Shown: positions 8,223-16,760 of the stretch, piece after piece | Position numbering within the stretch: the stretch's first letter is position 1 | How the letters are laid out: each line of letters begins with the position of its first letter | Source of the DNA: CAZIHO01 sp964538875 | Lineage (GTDB): Bacteria; Pseudomonadota; Gammaproteobacteria; Chromatiales; Chromatiaceae | Length of the DNA: 39,596 bases | NCBI GenBank assembly: GCA_964538875.1 | Contig: CAZIHO010000019.1 | Location: 1-39,596 of the forward strand | Direction: 5' to 3' | Notes under the pieces: model-generated | Databases searched by the model: none | What the model saw: only the letters and a program-made list of their open reading frames with translations | Told to the model about the DNA's origin: nothing | Program-made: the position numbers and the translations under genes

Positions 8223-9256
8223 AGCCCGGCCCGGAACTGCATCTCCTGGTCCCAGGCGTCCTGGGACCCATGCCCCACCTGGGCGCCGCGTCCCGTCCGC
8301 CCCAGGTGCCCCGTCTGGAAGCTCTACTCGGCCGCGCCGATCAGACCCCGGCGCCGGGGGATGACTTCATCTCCACCCTCTTGCACCTGTTCCAACTGTC
8401 CCGCCCGTCGGCGGGTGATTGGCCCAGCGCGTCCCTGTGCCTGCTGGCCGATGGGGGCGACCCCGGCGGCCAGGCTTGGTTGCGGGCCGATCCGGTCCTA
8501 CTCCAGCCGGACATGGATCGGGTATTGGTGTTCGACAGCCGGTCTCTGGGCGTTCAGATGGAGGAGGCTCAGGCCCTGGTCGAACTGTTTAACCACCACT
8601 TTGCTGCAGACGGCTGGAACCTGATGGCTCCGGGGCCTGACCGTTGGTATCTGAGCGGACCCGCTGGCGCGGATCTAGTTACGGCGCCCTTGCATCAGGT
8701 CATCGGCCGGAGCCTGTACCCCTTTTTGCCCAAGTGTGCCGGCGGCGCTCCCTGGCGGCGCCTGTTGAATGAAGTCCAGATGTTGTTTTTCCAGGCTCCG
8801 GTCAATCAGCGCCGGGAGCGGGAGGGCCGTCCGCCCATCTCCGGTATCTGGCTGTGGGGCGGCGGCCGGTGCCCCGAGCCGGTGCCGGTGCCCTGGCAGC
8901 GGGTGTGGGCGGACGAGCCCCTGGCCCGGGGCCTGGCGCTGAGGGCCGGGGTGCCTCTAGAGCCGTCCGCGCAGGGGCACGCCGGACCTGGCCAGAGCCT
9001 GTGGTTTTGGGACTCCTGTCTGGGTCCGGTGCTGGACGGCGACCCAGAGTCTTGGCTTGAAGCCCTGGAACGCCTGGAAGCGGTGCTGGAACATTTGCAA
9101 CTCGCCCTGGTCCAGGCCCGGTTGGCCGCCCTGCACCTCTATCCCTGTGATGGCCGCCGCTTTACCCTCACCCGGCGTAACCGCCGCTTCCTATGGCGGC
9201 GCTCCCATCCCCTGGCGCGATGGCTGCACCAGACGGAGCCGGGCGGAGGAGCCTAG
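8219..9256 (+). CDS. RpfE-type (COG4255-like) protein, function unknown
   Basis: This 345-residue soluble protein is translationally coupled to hom (GTGA overlap). Its N-terminus (LHLLVPGVLGPM) and the central GIWLWGGG motif (near residues 205-212) match proteins annotated as 'regulatory protein, RpfE type' or as distant phosphoglycerate-mutase-like proteins. I see no metal-binding Ser/Asp/His set of the alkaline phosphatase superfamily, so a catalytic role is doubtful. In related genomes I recall this family next to recJ; here it follows hom. The name should not be confused with actinobacterial RpfE resuscitation factors. Confidence 0.6.
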   Translation: MKPGPELHLLVPGVLGPMPHLGAASRPPQVPRLEALLGRADQTPAPGDDFISTLLHLFQLSRPSAGDWPSASLCLLADGGDPGGQAWLRADPVLLQPDMDRVLVFDSRSLGVQMEEAQALVELFNHHFAADGWNLMAPGPDRWYLSGPAGADLVTAPLHQVIGRSLYPFLPKCAGGAPWRRLLNEVQMLFFQAPVNQRREREGRPPISGIWLWGGGRCPEPVPVPWQRVWADEPLARGLALRAGVPLEPSAQGHAGPGQSLWFWDSCLGPVLDGDPESWLEALERLEAVLEHLQLALVQARLAALHLYPCDGRRFTLTRRNRRFLWRRSHPLARWLHQTEPGGGA

Positions 9257-9355
9257 CGCGGGGTTAAAGCTAAGCGGTTAAGTCGCGGGCGGATCGAACA
9301 GATTCCGGGTGCGGCGACTATCATCATCGATGATCTTTGTAACCCCAGGACCGGC
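9257..9355. other. intergenic with 12-bp palindrome
   Basis: This short gap before the NMT1-GGDEF receptor contains a perfect palindrome, ATCATCGATGAT (9323-9334), and a repeated GGTTAA. AGGA at 9347-9350 serves as the ribosome site for the ATG at 9356. No confident promoter was found. The palindrome could be an operator, but nothing else supports this. Confidence 0.3.
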
Positions 9356-11461
9356 ATGGGAAATAAGCTATTTCAATTGGGCGCAGGACCCCAGTCGCAG
9401 CTTCGTTGCGGCGGGCGCGGGTGGCGGTATCTGTGGGGACTCCTGTGCTTGACGGCGGTCCAGGCCATGGCGGCTGGGGAGCCGGTGACGCTCCAGTTGA
9501 AATGGTCCCATGCGTTCCAATTCGCAGGCTACTACGCGGCCAAGGATCTGGGCTATTACCAGGACGCGGGCTTGGACGTGGACATTCGCGCCGGCGGTCA
9601 CCCGCTGGATCCGGTCAAAGAGGTGGTGGCCGGCAATGCCCAATACGGGGTCGGCACCAGCAGTCTGCTGTTGGCCCGGAACCAGGGCCAGCCGGTGGTG
9701 GTGCTGGCGGCCATATTCCAACACTCACCCCTAGTGCTCATCACGCGGCGCGACGGTCCCGTGCAGTCGGTCCACGACCTGGTGGGCAAGGGCGTGATGC
9801 TGGAATCCCAGGCGGACGAGTTGATCGCCTATCTGCGCCACGAACGGGTCGAGGTGGGAAGCTTGCGGTTGCTGCCCCACGCTGCCGGCATTCAGGCGCT
9901 GATCGACGGTAAGGTGGACGCCATATCTGCCTACCTCAGCTATGAACCCTACTATTTGAATAAAGCGAAAATACCCTATCAAGTATTCACGCCCCTGTCG
10001 GTGGGGATCGATTTCTACGGCGACAATCTATTTACCAGCGAGGCCGAACTCAGGCAGCATCCGAGCCGGGTGGAGGCGTTCCGGACCGCCAGCCTGCGCG
10101 GTTGGCGCTACGCCATGGCCCATCCGGACGAGGTGGTGGACCTCATCGTCAGTCGTTACGCGCCCGGTCTGGAGCGAGAGTTTTTGTTGTTCGAGGCGCG
10201 CCGTATGGCTCAGCTCATGCAGCCGGACCTGATCGAGGTCGGCTACATGTACCAGGGGCGCTGGCGGCTGATCGCCGATACTTATGCAGATTTGGGACTG
10301 TTGCCGGCGGATTTCCCCTTGGATCAGATGCTCTATTCCACCAATGTGGAAGCTCGGCTCGGCCGACTATCCCGCTATCTGTTGGTGGCCCTGGTGGTAC
10401 TGACCCTGGTGGGGTCCCTAGCGGCCTACGCCTGGTATGCCAACCGCCGCCTAGCCCGGAGTCTGGCCGATTTGCGGGATAGCCAAGAGGCGCTGCGCCA
10501 GAATGAAAGCCGCTACCGCACCCTCACGGAAAACATGAAAGACGTGGTCTGGGTGCTGGACTTGGAGCGTCGCCGCTTTACCTATGTGAGCCCGTCGGTA
10601 ACTCAGTTGCGAGGTTATACGCCAGAGGAGGTGATGGCCCAACCCCTGGAGGCGGCCCTGACGCCAGAAAGCCAGGTCCAAGTCGCGGCGGCCCTAGCGG
10701 AACAGGTGCCGGCCGCCCGCGCCGGCATTCTAGGACCGAAGACCTATTTAACCCAGGATATTGAACAGCCGTGCAAGGACGGTTCCCGGGTCATGACCGA
10801 GGTCATCGCCCATTTTTTGACGAATCCAATCACGGGCACCCTAGAGTTACATGGCGTGACCCGCGACATCACCGAGCGCCGTCGCCAGGAGGAACGTATT
10901 CGCGTCCTGGCCCAACATGATCCCCTGACCGGGTTGCCCAATCGGGCGCTGTTTTCCGAGCACCTGGCCCAGGCGTTGGCCAACGCCAAGCGGGACCGGA
11001 CCCGCCTGGCCTTGATGTTCCTGGACCTGGACCATTTCAAGCCGATCAACGACACCCATGGTCATGGGGTGGGGGATCAGGTCCTGCAACTCATGGTTGC
11101 CCGCATCCAGGCCGGCCTGCGGGAGTCGGATCTGGTGGCCCGCATCGGCGGCGATGAGTTCGTGATCCTGGTTCGGAGCGTGCCCGGTGCCCAGGTGGCC
11201 CGGGTGGTAGCGGAAAAGATTCGCCATTCCCTGGCCTCACCCTTCCAAATCGAGGGCCATGCTTTGCGACTCTCGTGCAGCATTGGCATCGCCATTTACC
11301 CGGACCAGGGCGACAACGAAATCGAGTTGTCCCGCAAGGCGGATACCGCCATGTACCGGGCCAAGCAGGATGGCCGTGACCGGGTGCGGGTCTATGACCC
11401 CCAGTTGGACGGCGCGTCGGAGGCGCCTAGTCAGTTAATGCCGGGGATCCCGGCCCACTAA
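9356..11461 (+). CDS. NMT1/THI5-like receptor fused to PAS-GGDEF
   Basis: This 701-residue membrane receptor appears to convert periplasmic ligand binding into c-di-GMP synthesis. A signal sequence (hydrophobic stretch at about 25-40, AMA end) is followed by an NMT1/THI5-type substrate-binding domain at about 43-300, with the family start LQLKWSHAFQFAGYYAA and YYQDAGLDVDI. A single membrane helix lies at about 340-363. A PAS domain follows at about 380-505, then a GGDEF domain with GGDEF at 598-602. An RxxD inhibitory site (RESD) sits five residues upstream, so an active and product-inhibited cyclase is expected. Free-standing NMT1 domains bind thiamine pyrimidine precursors or sulfonate/nitrate-type ligands; the ligand here cannot be read from the sequence. 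Confidence 0.88.
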   Translation: MGNKLFQLGAGPQSQLRCGGRGWRYLWGLLCLTAVQAMAAGEPVTLQLKWSHAFQFAGYYAAKDLGYYQDAGLDVDIRAGGHPLDPVKEVVAGNAQYGVGTSSLLLARNQGQPVVVLAAIFQHSPLVLITRRDGPVQSVHDLVGKGVMLESQADELIAYLRHERVEVGSLRLLPHAAGIQALIDGKVDAISAYLSYEPYYLNKAKIPYQVFTPLSVGIDFYGDNLFTSEAELRQHPSRVEAFRTASLRGWRYAMAHPDEVVDLIVSRYAPGLEREFLLFEARRMAQLMQPDLIEVGYMYQGRWRLIADTYADLGLLPADFPLDQMLYSTNVEARLGRLSRYLLVALVVLTLVGSLAAYAWYANRRLARSLADLRDSQEALRQNESRYRTLTENMKDVVWVLDLERRRFTYVSPSVTQLRGYTPEEVMAQPLEAALTPESQVQVAAALAEQVPAARAGILGPKTYLTQDIEQPCKDGSRVMTEVIAHFLTNPITGTLELHGVTRDITERRRQEERIRVLAQHDPLTGLPNRALFSEHLAQALANAKRDRTRLALMFLDLDHFKPINDTHGHGVGDQVLQLMVARIQAGLRESDLVARIGGDEFVILVRSVPGAQVARVVAEKIRHSLASPFQIEGHALRLSCSIGIAIYPDQGDNEIELSRKADTAMYRAKQDGRDRVRVYDPQLDGASEAPSQLMPGIPAH

Positions 11462-11631
11462 GCGACGGCCCTGGCCAGGGCTTCCCAGCGGCCGGGCATG
11501 CCGAGGCTGGCTTGGGACAGTGCCCAACCCGTTGCCATTGCTGGTATCTTTGCCCTGCGCTGGGGTCCCCATCCGTCCCGGCGTCGGATGTCGACCCTTG
11601 GCCAACTCGCCCTATTGTTGGAGAAATGTCC

Positions 11632-12165
11632 ATGTCTTTGATGCCATTAGACGATCAAGCACCCCTGAACGGCGAAGTGGAGGAAATCTTCGCCCAGATG
11701 CAGGCGAGCATCGGCTTTGTGCCCAACGCGTTCCGCATGCTGAGCGGCAACCCTCTTTGGTTGCGGCAGCAGTGGGAGTTCATCGGTTATTACATGAACC
11801 ATCCTAGCCTGTCCTTCGCGCTCCAGGCCCTGATTCGTTTGCTGGTATCCACCGGCGCCAAGTGTTCCTATTGCGTGGACATGAACGCCAGCATGTTGAT
11901 TCAGATGGCGGGCTGGACCCCGGAGCAGGTGGCGGCGGCCCGTCTCGACCCGGAAAACGTGCCCTTACCGGACCGGGACAAGCGCTTGCTGCGCCTAATC
12001 CTAAAAGCCCTGGCGGATTCCAACTCCCTGAGTGCCGCCGATATGGACCAGGCGCGGGACATGGGTTGGAGCGACCGGGACATCCTGGATGCCCTCAACC
12101 ACGCCGCCCGCCAGTTGAGCATCGACTTCCTAATCAACGCCGTTCAAGTGGATCGGGATTACTGA
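11632..12165 (+). CDS. carboxymuconolactone decarboxylase (AhpD-like) family protein
   Basis: This 177-residue all-helical protein is of the AhpD/CMD superfamily, in the 'peroxidase-related' group. The start at ATG 11632 is preferred over ATG 11626 because GGAG (11620-11623) is then 8 nt away. It contains a CxxC pair in KCSYCVDMNASM (about residues 78-90), which in AhpD relatives is the redox-active site. The usual His a few residues later is Asn here, so the alkylhydroperoxidase proton relay may be altered. The C-terminal helix DILDALNHAARQLSIDFLINAV is typical. It stands alone and is convergent with tag. A thiol-peroxidase role is inference. Confidence 0.75.
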   Translation: MSLMPLDDQAPLNGEVEEIFAQMQASIGFVPNAFRMLSGNPLWLRQQWEFIGYYMNHPSLSFALQALIRLLVSTGAKCSYCVDMNASMLIQMAGWTPEQVAAARLDPENVPLPDRDKRLLRLILKALADSNSLSAADMDQARDMGWSDRDILDALNHAARQLSIDFLINAVQVDRDY

Positions 12166-12171
12166 CAGGCC

Positions 12172-12777
12172 CTAGCCGGCTACCACCAGGCCCGTCGCCA
12201 GGGCCGCCACTTCCGGGTGCCGGAAACAGCTGACCAGATGGTCATTCACCATGCCGGTGGCCTGCATATGGGCGTACATGATGGTGGTGCCCACGAACTT
12301 GAATCCCCGCTGCTTGAGATCCCGGCTGATGCGGTCCGATAGGGGCGTGCTGGCGGGCACCTGGGCCGGGTCGGTCCAGGCGTTTTGAATCGGGCGCCCG
12401 TCCACGAAACCCCAGAAATAGGCATTCAGGCCACCGAAGCGATCCCGGATCGCCAGGGTGGCCTGGGCGTTGCTAATGGTGGCGGCGATTTTGAGGCGAT
12501 TGCGCACGATGCCAGGGTCGGCCAGCAGGCGCGCCTGGTCGCTGGCGTCGTAGCGGGCGATGCGCTCGGCGTCGAAGCCGTGCAGGGCGCGCCGGTAATG
12601 GTCCCGCTTACGCAGGATGGTGGACCAGGATAGACCCGCCTGGGCGCCTTCTAGAATCAACAATTCAAACCAGGTGGTTTCGTCCCGCTGGGGCACACCC
12701 CATTCCTGGTCGTGATAGGCGACGTAGCTGGGATCGGCGCCGCACCAGGGGCAGCGGTTGGCTGGGGTGGGAGACAT
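12172..12777 (-). CDS. tag: DNA-3-methyladenine glycosylase I
   Basis: This base-excision enzyme removes 3-methyladenine from alkylated DNA. The 201-residue length fits the Tag family. Expected elements are present: an N-terminal RCPWCG segment (Cys9), YHDQEWG (His22), LEGAQAGLSW with the catalytic-region Glu43, and the C-terminal HLVSC with His180 and Cys184. The structural zinc set seen in E. coli Tag (Cys4, His17, His175, Cys179) is therefore conserved at Cys9/His22/His180/Cys184. It is divergent from the response regulator gene and convergent with the AhpD-like gene (6-nt gap). Confidence 0.95.
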   Translation of the reverse strand: MSPTPANRCPWCGADPSYVAYHDQEWGVPQRDETTWFELLILEGAQAGLSWSTILRKRDHYRRALHGFDAERIARYDASDQARLLADPGIVRNRLKIAATISNAQATLAIRDRFGGLNAYFWGFVDGRPIQNAWTDPAQVPASTPLSDRISRDLKQRGFKFVGTTIMYAHMQATGMVNDHLVSCFRHPEVAALATGLVVAG

Positions 12778-12849
12778 GCTTGGCCCTCGTGGCGATGGTC
12801 GGGTCCAAGGCTAAGGCCGTCAACCGAGCCAATGCAAGGGGAGTACGGA

Positions 12850-12865
12850 TTTACCAAAGGTTTAC
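12850..12865 (+). promoter_or_regulatory. TTTAC direct repeat, possible OmpR-type box
   Basis: TTTAC occurs at 12850-12854 and again at 12861-12865, an 11-bp period typical of sites bound by OmpR/PhoB-family dimers. It lies in the 160-nt gap between divergent tag and the OmpR-type regulator, 73 nt before the regulator's ATG at 12938, so autoregulation is plausible. Two 5-mers are weak evidence. Confidence 0.3.
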
Positions 12866-12937
12866 ATGCCCAGTCCCGGTCAAGCTGGTAGGCTTGGGGC
12901 CAGCAAGTTGTCAAGCAAGGGCTTTTCCTATCCCGCC

Positions 12938-13639
12938 ATGACCCGCAAACCCCGCCTGTTGATCGTGGAGGATGAGGCACCGATCCGCGCTGGCCTCACC
13001 GATGTATTCGTCTATCACGGCTTCGATGTGGACGCGGAGGCGGACGGCCGCGCCGGTCTGCAACGGGCCTTGAGCGGCGTCCACGACCTCATTCTGTTGG
13101 ACCTGATGCTGCCCGGCGTGGACGGCTTCGAGATTTGCAACCGGGTGCGCGCCCAGGATGGGGCGCAACCCATCATCATGCTGACCGCCCGCACCAGCGA
13201 CGAGGACATTATCCGGGGCTTGTCCCTGGGCGCCGACGATTATGTGGCCAAGCCCTTCTCGGTGGCGGAACTGGTGCTGCGGGTCCAGGCGGTGTTGCGC
13301 CGGTCGCGGCTGGTCCAGGAGCAAGTCCAGCAGCTCCGGCTAGGCGCGGATCTGGAACTGGATCTGCGTAATCTCCAGGCCCGGCGCGGCGCGGACACCA
13401 TTGTCTTCACCCGCAAAGAGGCGGAGCTTTTGGGCTACCTGGCCGCCAACCGGGAGCGGCCCGTGTCCAGGGAGGAACTGCTGGCCAAGGTGTGGGGCTA
13501 CGCCAAGACCATGCACATTGAAACCCGCACCGTGGACATTCACCTGGCCAAGCTGCGCCGCAAGCTGGAGCCGGATCCGGCCAACCCCCGCTATTTGGTG
13601 ACGGTGCGGGGCGCCGGTTATCGCCTGGTCCCGGATTGA
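12938..13639 (+). CDS. OmpR/PhoB-family response regulator
   Basis: This is a cytoplasmic transcription factor of a two-component system, 233 residues from ATG 12938. The frame is open from 12866, but conserved sequence begins at MTRKPRLLIVEDE. The receiver has Glu11/Asp12, phospho-acceptor Asp55 (LLDLMLPG), Thr83 and Lys105 (AKPFS). The C-terminal winged helix (about 140-230) ends in the usual ETRTVDIHLAKLRRKL and GAGYRLVPD motifs. The kinase gene starts 1 nt after its stop, so the two form an operon. The signal is unknown. Confidence 0.93.
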   Translation: MTRKPRLLIVEDEAPIRAGLTDVFVYHGFDVDAEADGRAGLQRALSGVHDLILLDLMLPGVDGFEICNRVRAQDGAQPIIMLTARTSDEDIIRGLSLGADDYVAKPFSVAELVLRVQAVLRRSRLVQEQVQQLRLGADLELDLRNLQARRGADTIVFTRKEAELLGYLAANRERPVSREELLAKVWGYAKTMHIETRTVDIHLAKLRRKLEPDPANPRYLVTVRGAGYRLVPD

Positions 13640-13640
13640 C

Positions 13641-15809
13641 ATGGGTGCTCCCGCCCTGGCCGGCCTGAACGCCCGGCGCCTGCGCCTGGGGCTGAGTCTG
13701 TTTTTCCTGGCGCTGGCGATTCCCGCCGGGGTGCTGGTGTGGCAGGGCTTTCAACAACTCAAATGGGAAACCTTCCACCAGCATCAACTGTTGGCCGAAG
13801 AACTAGCGGGGCGCATCGACCGGCGCCTAGCGGGCCTGATCGATGCCGAGGAAGCCCGCTCTCTGGGGGATTACGCCTTTCTGGTGGTGACCGGGGATCC
13901 CAACGTCAACGTCTTGCAGCGCTCGTCCCTGGCCCTGTTTCCAGTCAAGTCCCCCTGGCCGGGTCTGCTCGGCTACTTTCAGGTGGACGCCCAGGGCCAT
14001 CTCAGTACGCCCCTGGTGCCCCCGGCCGACGAGGATCCCGGCCGCTTGGGCATCGCTCCCGAGGAGCTAAGCCAGCGCCTGGCCCTGGAGGGCCGTATCC
14101 GGGCCATTTTAGGCGAAAACCGGCTGGTGCCGGTGCGGGATTTGGCGCGGGTCCCGGCGGCGCCGGCGCCCATCCCGCCGCCGGCGGAAGCGGGGCGGGG
14201 CGCCAAGCTGTCCGCCATGGAACGGGACCGGGCCGGCGGGGCGCCCGCCTCCGCCCGGATCGCGGGTGAAGACCGGGTCCAGGAGGAAGCGCCGGCGGTT
14301 CGTAACCTGGCACGCAAGGACGAGGCGGTGGTGGCGTCCCAGCAGGCATTCGACCGGCTTGCCGAACAGGAATCCAGCCTGCCCCGCAAGCTGGGTGAGG
14401 CTAAGGGCCAGCTACTGGGCCGGGTCGAGGATCTTAAGCTGGACGCCAGCCTGCAAAACCAAAACCAGATGGAACGATCCCTGCTCCAGGACAAGCGCCA
14501 GCTCGGCAAGTCCGCCCCGCCCAGGGAAGCCCGCAAGGAACGGACCCTGGTGCCGGAACAACTGGCGGCAGACCAGCAAGCCAAGTCCAAGGCAGCCGGT
14601 GCCGCCCAGGTGCGCACCTTTGACAGCGAGTTGGAGCCCTTCCAACTGGCCCTGCTGGATAGCGGCCAATTCGTGCTCTACCGCAACGCCTGGCGGGACG
14701 GCCGACGCCTGATCCAAGGCGCCCTGATCGAGGCCCAGCCCTTTCTGAAGGGCCTGGTGGAAGCGGAATTCCGGGATGACGCCTCGGCCCAGACCAGCGA
14801 CCTGGCGGTGGCCTACCGGGGCAATATCCTCGCCACTTTCCAGGCCCAGACCTATCGAGACACCCTGGGGCCGGCGGAATCCCTCCAGGGCTCCTTGCTC
14901 CATCAGACCCGCCTGTCCGCGCCCCTCAGCCATCTGGAACTCATCTTCAGCGTGCGCCGCCTGCCGCCAGGACCTGGCGGCGCCGTGCTGGGCTGGGCGG
15001 CGGCGGCCCTGGCGCTGGCCCTGTGCGGTGGTTTCTATCTGTTTTTCCGGCTGGCCCTGCGCCAGATCGATCTGGTGCGCCAGCAGCAGGATTTCGTGTC
15101 GGCGGTGAGTCACGAACTCAAGACGCCTCTCACCTCCATTCGCCTGTTCAGCGAACTGCTGCGCCAGGGCTGGGTTACGGACGAGAAGCGCCGGGAATAT
15201 TACGACTACATTTTCCAGGAAAGCGAGCGCCTATCCCGGCTGATCGCCAACGTGCTGCAACTGGCGCGCCTCACCCGCCATGGCCAGCAACCCAACCTGC
15301 GGCTGCAAAGCTTGGGCGAATGGATGGATGATCTGCGCGGCAAACTCCAATCCCAGGCGGAACAGGCCGGCTTTCAACTGCAATGGCAGTGCGACCCGGA
15401 CGCCCTTGACCAGCCCCTGCTGGCGGACCCGGATTACCTGGCCCAAATCCTGATTAACCTGGTGGATAACGGCCTCAAGTTCTCCGCCAAGGCGGAGACC
15501 CGGAGCCTGGACCTGGGCTGTAAGCGCCTGCAGGACGGCGCCCTGCGCATCAGCCTGCGGGATTACGGCCCCGGCGTGCCCCCGGATCAAATGAAAAAAA
15601 TCTTCCGCCTGTTTTATCGCTCGGAAACCGGCCTGACCCGGGAAACCACCGGCACCGGCATCGGCCTGGCCCTGGTGCGGCACCTGGCCCAGGCCATGGG
15701 CGCCAAGGTGGAAGTGGTCAACCGGGTACCAGGAGCGGAGTTTTCCTTGACCTTCAGCGCCGCCGAGTCCCCCAAGCGCCGGTTGCCCGGCGGCGCAAAG
15801 GCTGAATAA
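13641..15809 (+). CDS. sensor histidine kinase with large periplasmic region
   Basis: This is the kinase partner of the preceding regulator, 722 residues. A first membrane helix at about 14-33 and a second at about 447-472 enclose an unusually large periplasmic region of about 410 residues. The kinase core has the H-box SHELKTPLTS with phospho-acceptor His491, an N-box LINLVDNGLKF (Asn610), and the G-boxes DYGPGVPPDQ and GTGIGLALV. The stretch at about 170-330 is rich in Pro/Ala and then in Glu/Lys/Arg/Gln, looks disordered or coiled-coil, and separates two more ordered periplasmic parts. I recognise no named sensor domain. Gene order gives no clear signal; a HIT protein follows. Confidence 0.9.
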   Translation: MGAPALAGLNARRLRLGLSLFFLALAIPAGVLVWQGFQQLKWETFHQHQLLAEELAGRIDRRLAGLIDAEEARSLGDYAFLVVTGDPNVNVLQRSSLALFPVKSPWPGLLGYFQVDAQGHLSTPLVPPADEDPGRLGIAPEELSQRLALEGRIRAILGENRLVPVRDLARVPAAPAPIPPPAEAGRGAKLSAMERDRAGGAPASARIAGEDRVQEEAPAVRNLARKDEAVVASQQAFDRLAEQESSLPRKLGEAKGQLLGRVEDLKLDASLQNQNQMERSLLQDKRQLGKSAPPREARKERTLVPEQLAADQQAKSKAAGAAQVRTFDSELEPFQLALLDSGQFVLYRNAWRDGRRLIQGALIEAQPFLKGLVEAEFRDDASAQTSDLAVAYRGNILATFQAQTYRDTLGPAESLQGSLLHQTRLSAPLSHLELIFSVRRLPPGPGGAVLGWAAAALALALCGGFYLFFRLALRQIDLVRQQQDFVSAVSHELKTPLTSIRLFSELLRQGWVTDEKRREYYDYIFQESERLSRLIANVLQLARLTRHGQQPNLRLQSLGEWMDDLRGKLQSQAEQAGFQLQWQCDPDALDQPLLADPDYLAQILINLVDNGLKFSAKAETRSLDLGCKRLQDGALRISLRDYGPGVPPDQMKKIFRLFYRSETGLTRETTGTGIGLALVRHLAQAMGAKVEVVNRVPGAEFSLTFSAAESPKRRLPGGAKAE

Positions 15810-15863
15810 TGGGGCTAGGTCCCGACCCGCACCGATTTCCCTTGTCTACCCATGGAGCCACGC

Positions 15864-16220
15864 ATGGCGAACGAAGATTGTATTTTTTGCAAGATCATTG
15901 CCGGCCAGATTCCCAGCCGCAAGGTTTACGAAGATGGAGAATTATTTGCTTTTCATGACATTCACCCCCAGGCGCCGGTGCATTTCTTGGTGATACCCAA
16001 GGCCCATGTCGCCTCCCTGGCGGACACCGGCCCGGAACATGTGCCTCTGCTGGGCAGAATCCTCCAGATGGCCCCCCAATTGGCGCTGGCCAACGGCTGC
16101 AATCCCGGCCCCGAGGGCGGCTTCAAGGTGGTTATCAGCACCGGCCGGGAAGGGGGCCAGGAAGTGGATCACCTGCATGTGCACATCCTGGGCGGACCCC
16201 GGCCCTGGCGGCGGGGGTGA
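15864..16220 (+). CDS. hinT: HIT family protein (HinT-like)
   Basis: This 118-residue histidine-triad nucleotide hydrolase acts on purine nucleoside phosphoramidates and similar adducts. The start at ATG 15864 is preferred, with GGAG 7 nt upstream; the in-frame ATG 15852 adds four unconserved residues. The N-terminus has CIFCKIIAGQIPS, and the C-terminal catalytic triad motif is HLHVHILGG. Length and motif spacing match HinT. It is the last gene before a long gap. Confidence 0.92.
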   Translation: MANEDCIFCKIIAGQIPSRKVYEDGELFAFHDIHPQAPVHFLVIPKAHVASLADTGPEHVPLLGRILQMAPQLALANGCNPGPEGGFKVVISTGREGGQEVDHLHVHILGGPRPWRRG

Positions 16221-16760
16221 TGGGTGTGCGGTAACCCCTGGACGCCACCCTGGAGGGCGGGAGTCCGTTGAGACTCATTAGACTGAGTCCCTAAATTGCA
16301 GTAAATCGGGGGGGACGGAGACGTGGGCGGCGTCCCCCCCGTTCAGCGATCGGCCGACTTTTCCCTCGGGGGGGGGGCGTGCCTGAACGTCCACTAGACC
16401 CTTCGGTTCTGGATCCCAGGTCGGGGAAAAGGGGTGATTGGAACCCCAGGCTTCAGGACCCGTCCGGGAAAAGCCGTCCCCTGGCCGGGCTAAGACCGGG
16501 TCAGAGTTGCAGAAAAGTGCAATCGAATTCGTTCCCAGGGGGCTTATTTGGGTCCGCTGGTCGGCTGTTTTGGTCCGTTCGTCGGTTCTAACTTCCCTTT
16601 GGGTAAGGCTACTTTATCCTATCCTTCAGATCGAACGCCTTTAGTTCGCTCTTTCTGTCCAAGTTTTGTTTAGCTATTCCCGGAGCGGGGCGTGGCCAAG
16701 CAGGCAAGGAAGCGCGGGCGAAGATGCGTATAAATATCTATGAAAAAATTAGAGGGTTTA
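16221..16760. other. 540-nt intergenic region, no supported gene
   Basis: This stretch separates the HIT gene from the minor-pilin operon. Short open frames here (for example 16379-16591) lack conserved features. It holds several stem-loops: GACTCA/TGAGTC at 16272-16289, a perfect 11-bp GC hairpin at 16307-16341, TTGCA/TGCAA around 16516-16531 and CGAAC/GTTCG around 16632-16648. It also holds a run of ten G at 16368-16377. TATAAA near 16731-16736 could be part of a promoter for the pilin operon but has no good -35. A regulatory RNA is possible; I could not match any known riboswitch class. Confidence 0.4.
16307..16341. repeat. perfect 11-bp GC hairpin, terminator-like
   Basis: CGGGGGGGACG (16307-16317) is the exact reverse complement of CGTCCCCCCCG (16331-16341), with a 13-nt loop. 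It begins 87 nt after the HIT stop. No T-run follows, so it may be a Rho-independent terminator only in a loose sense, or an RNA end-protecting structure. Confidence 0.45.

Noticed and set aside
12166..12182. TAGCCGGCTA palindrome at the convergent AhpD-like/tag ends
   Set aside because: Only 10 bp, inside the tag coding end and without a T-run; not enough for a terminator call.
16379..16644. Two overlapping small ORFs in the gap before fimT
   Set aside because: Low-complexity, Pro/Arg-rich translations without ribosome sites or domains; likely chance.
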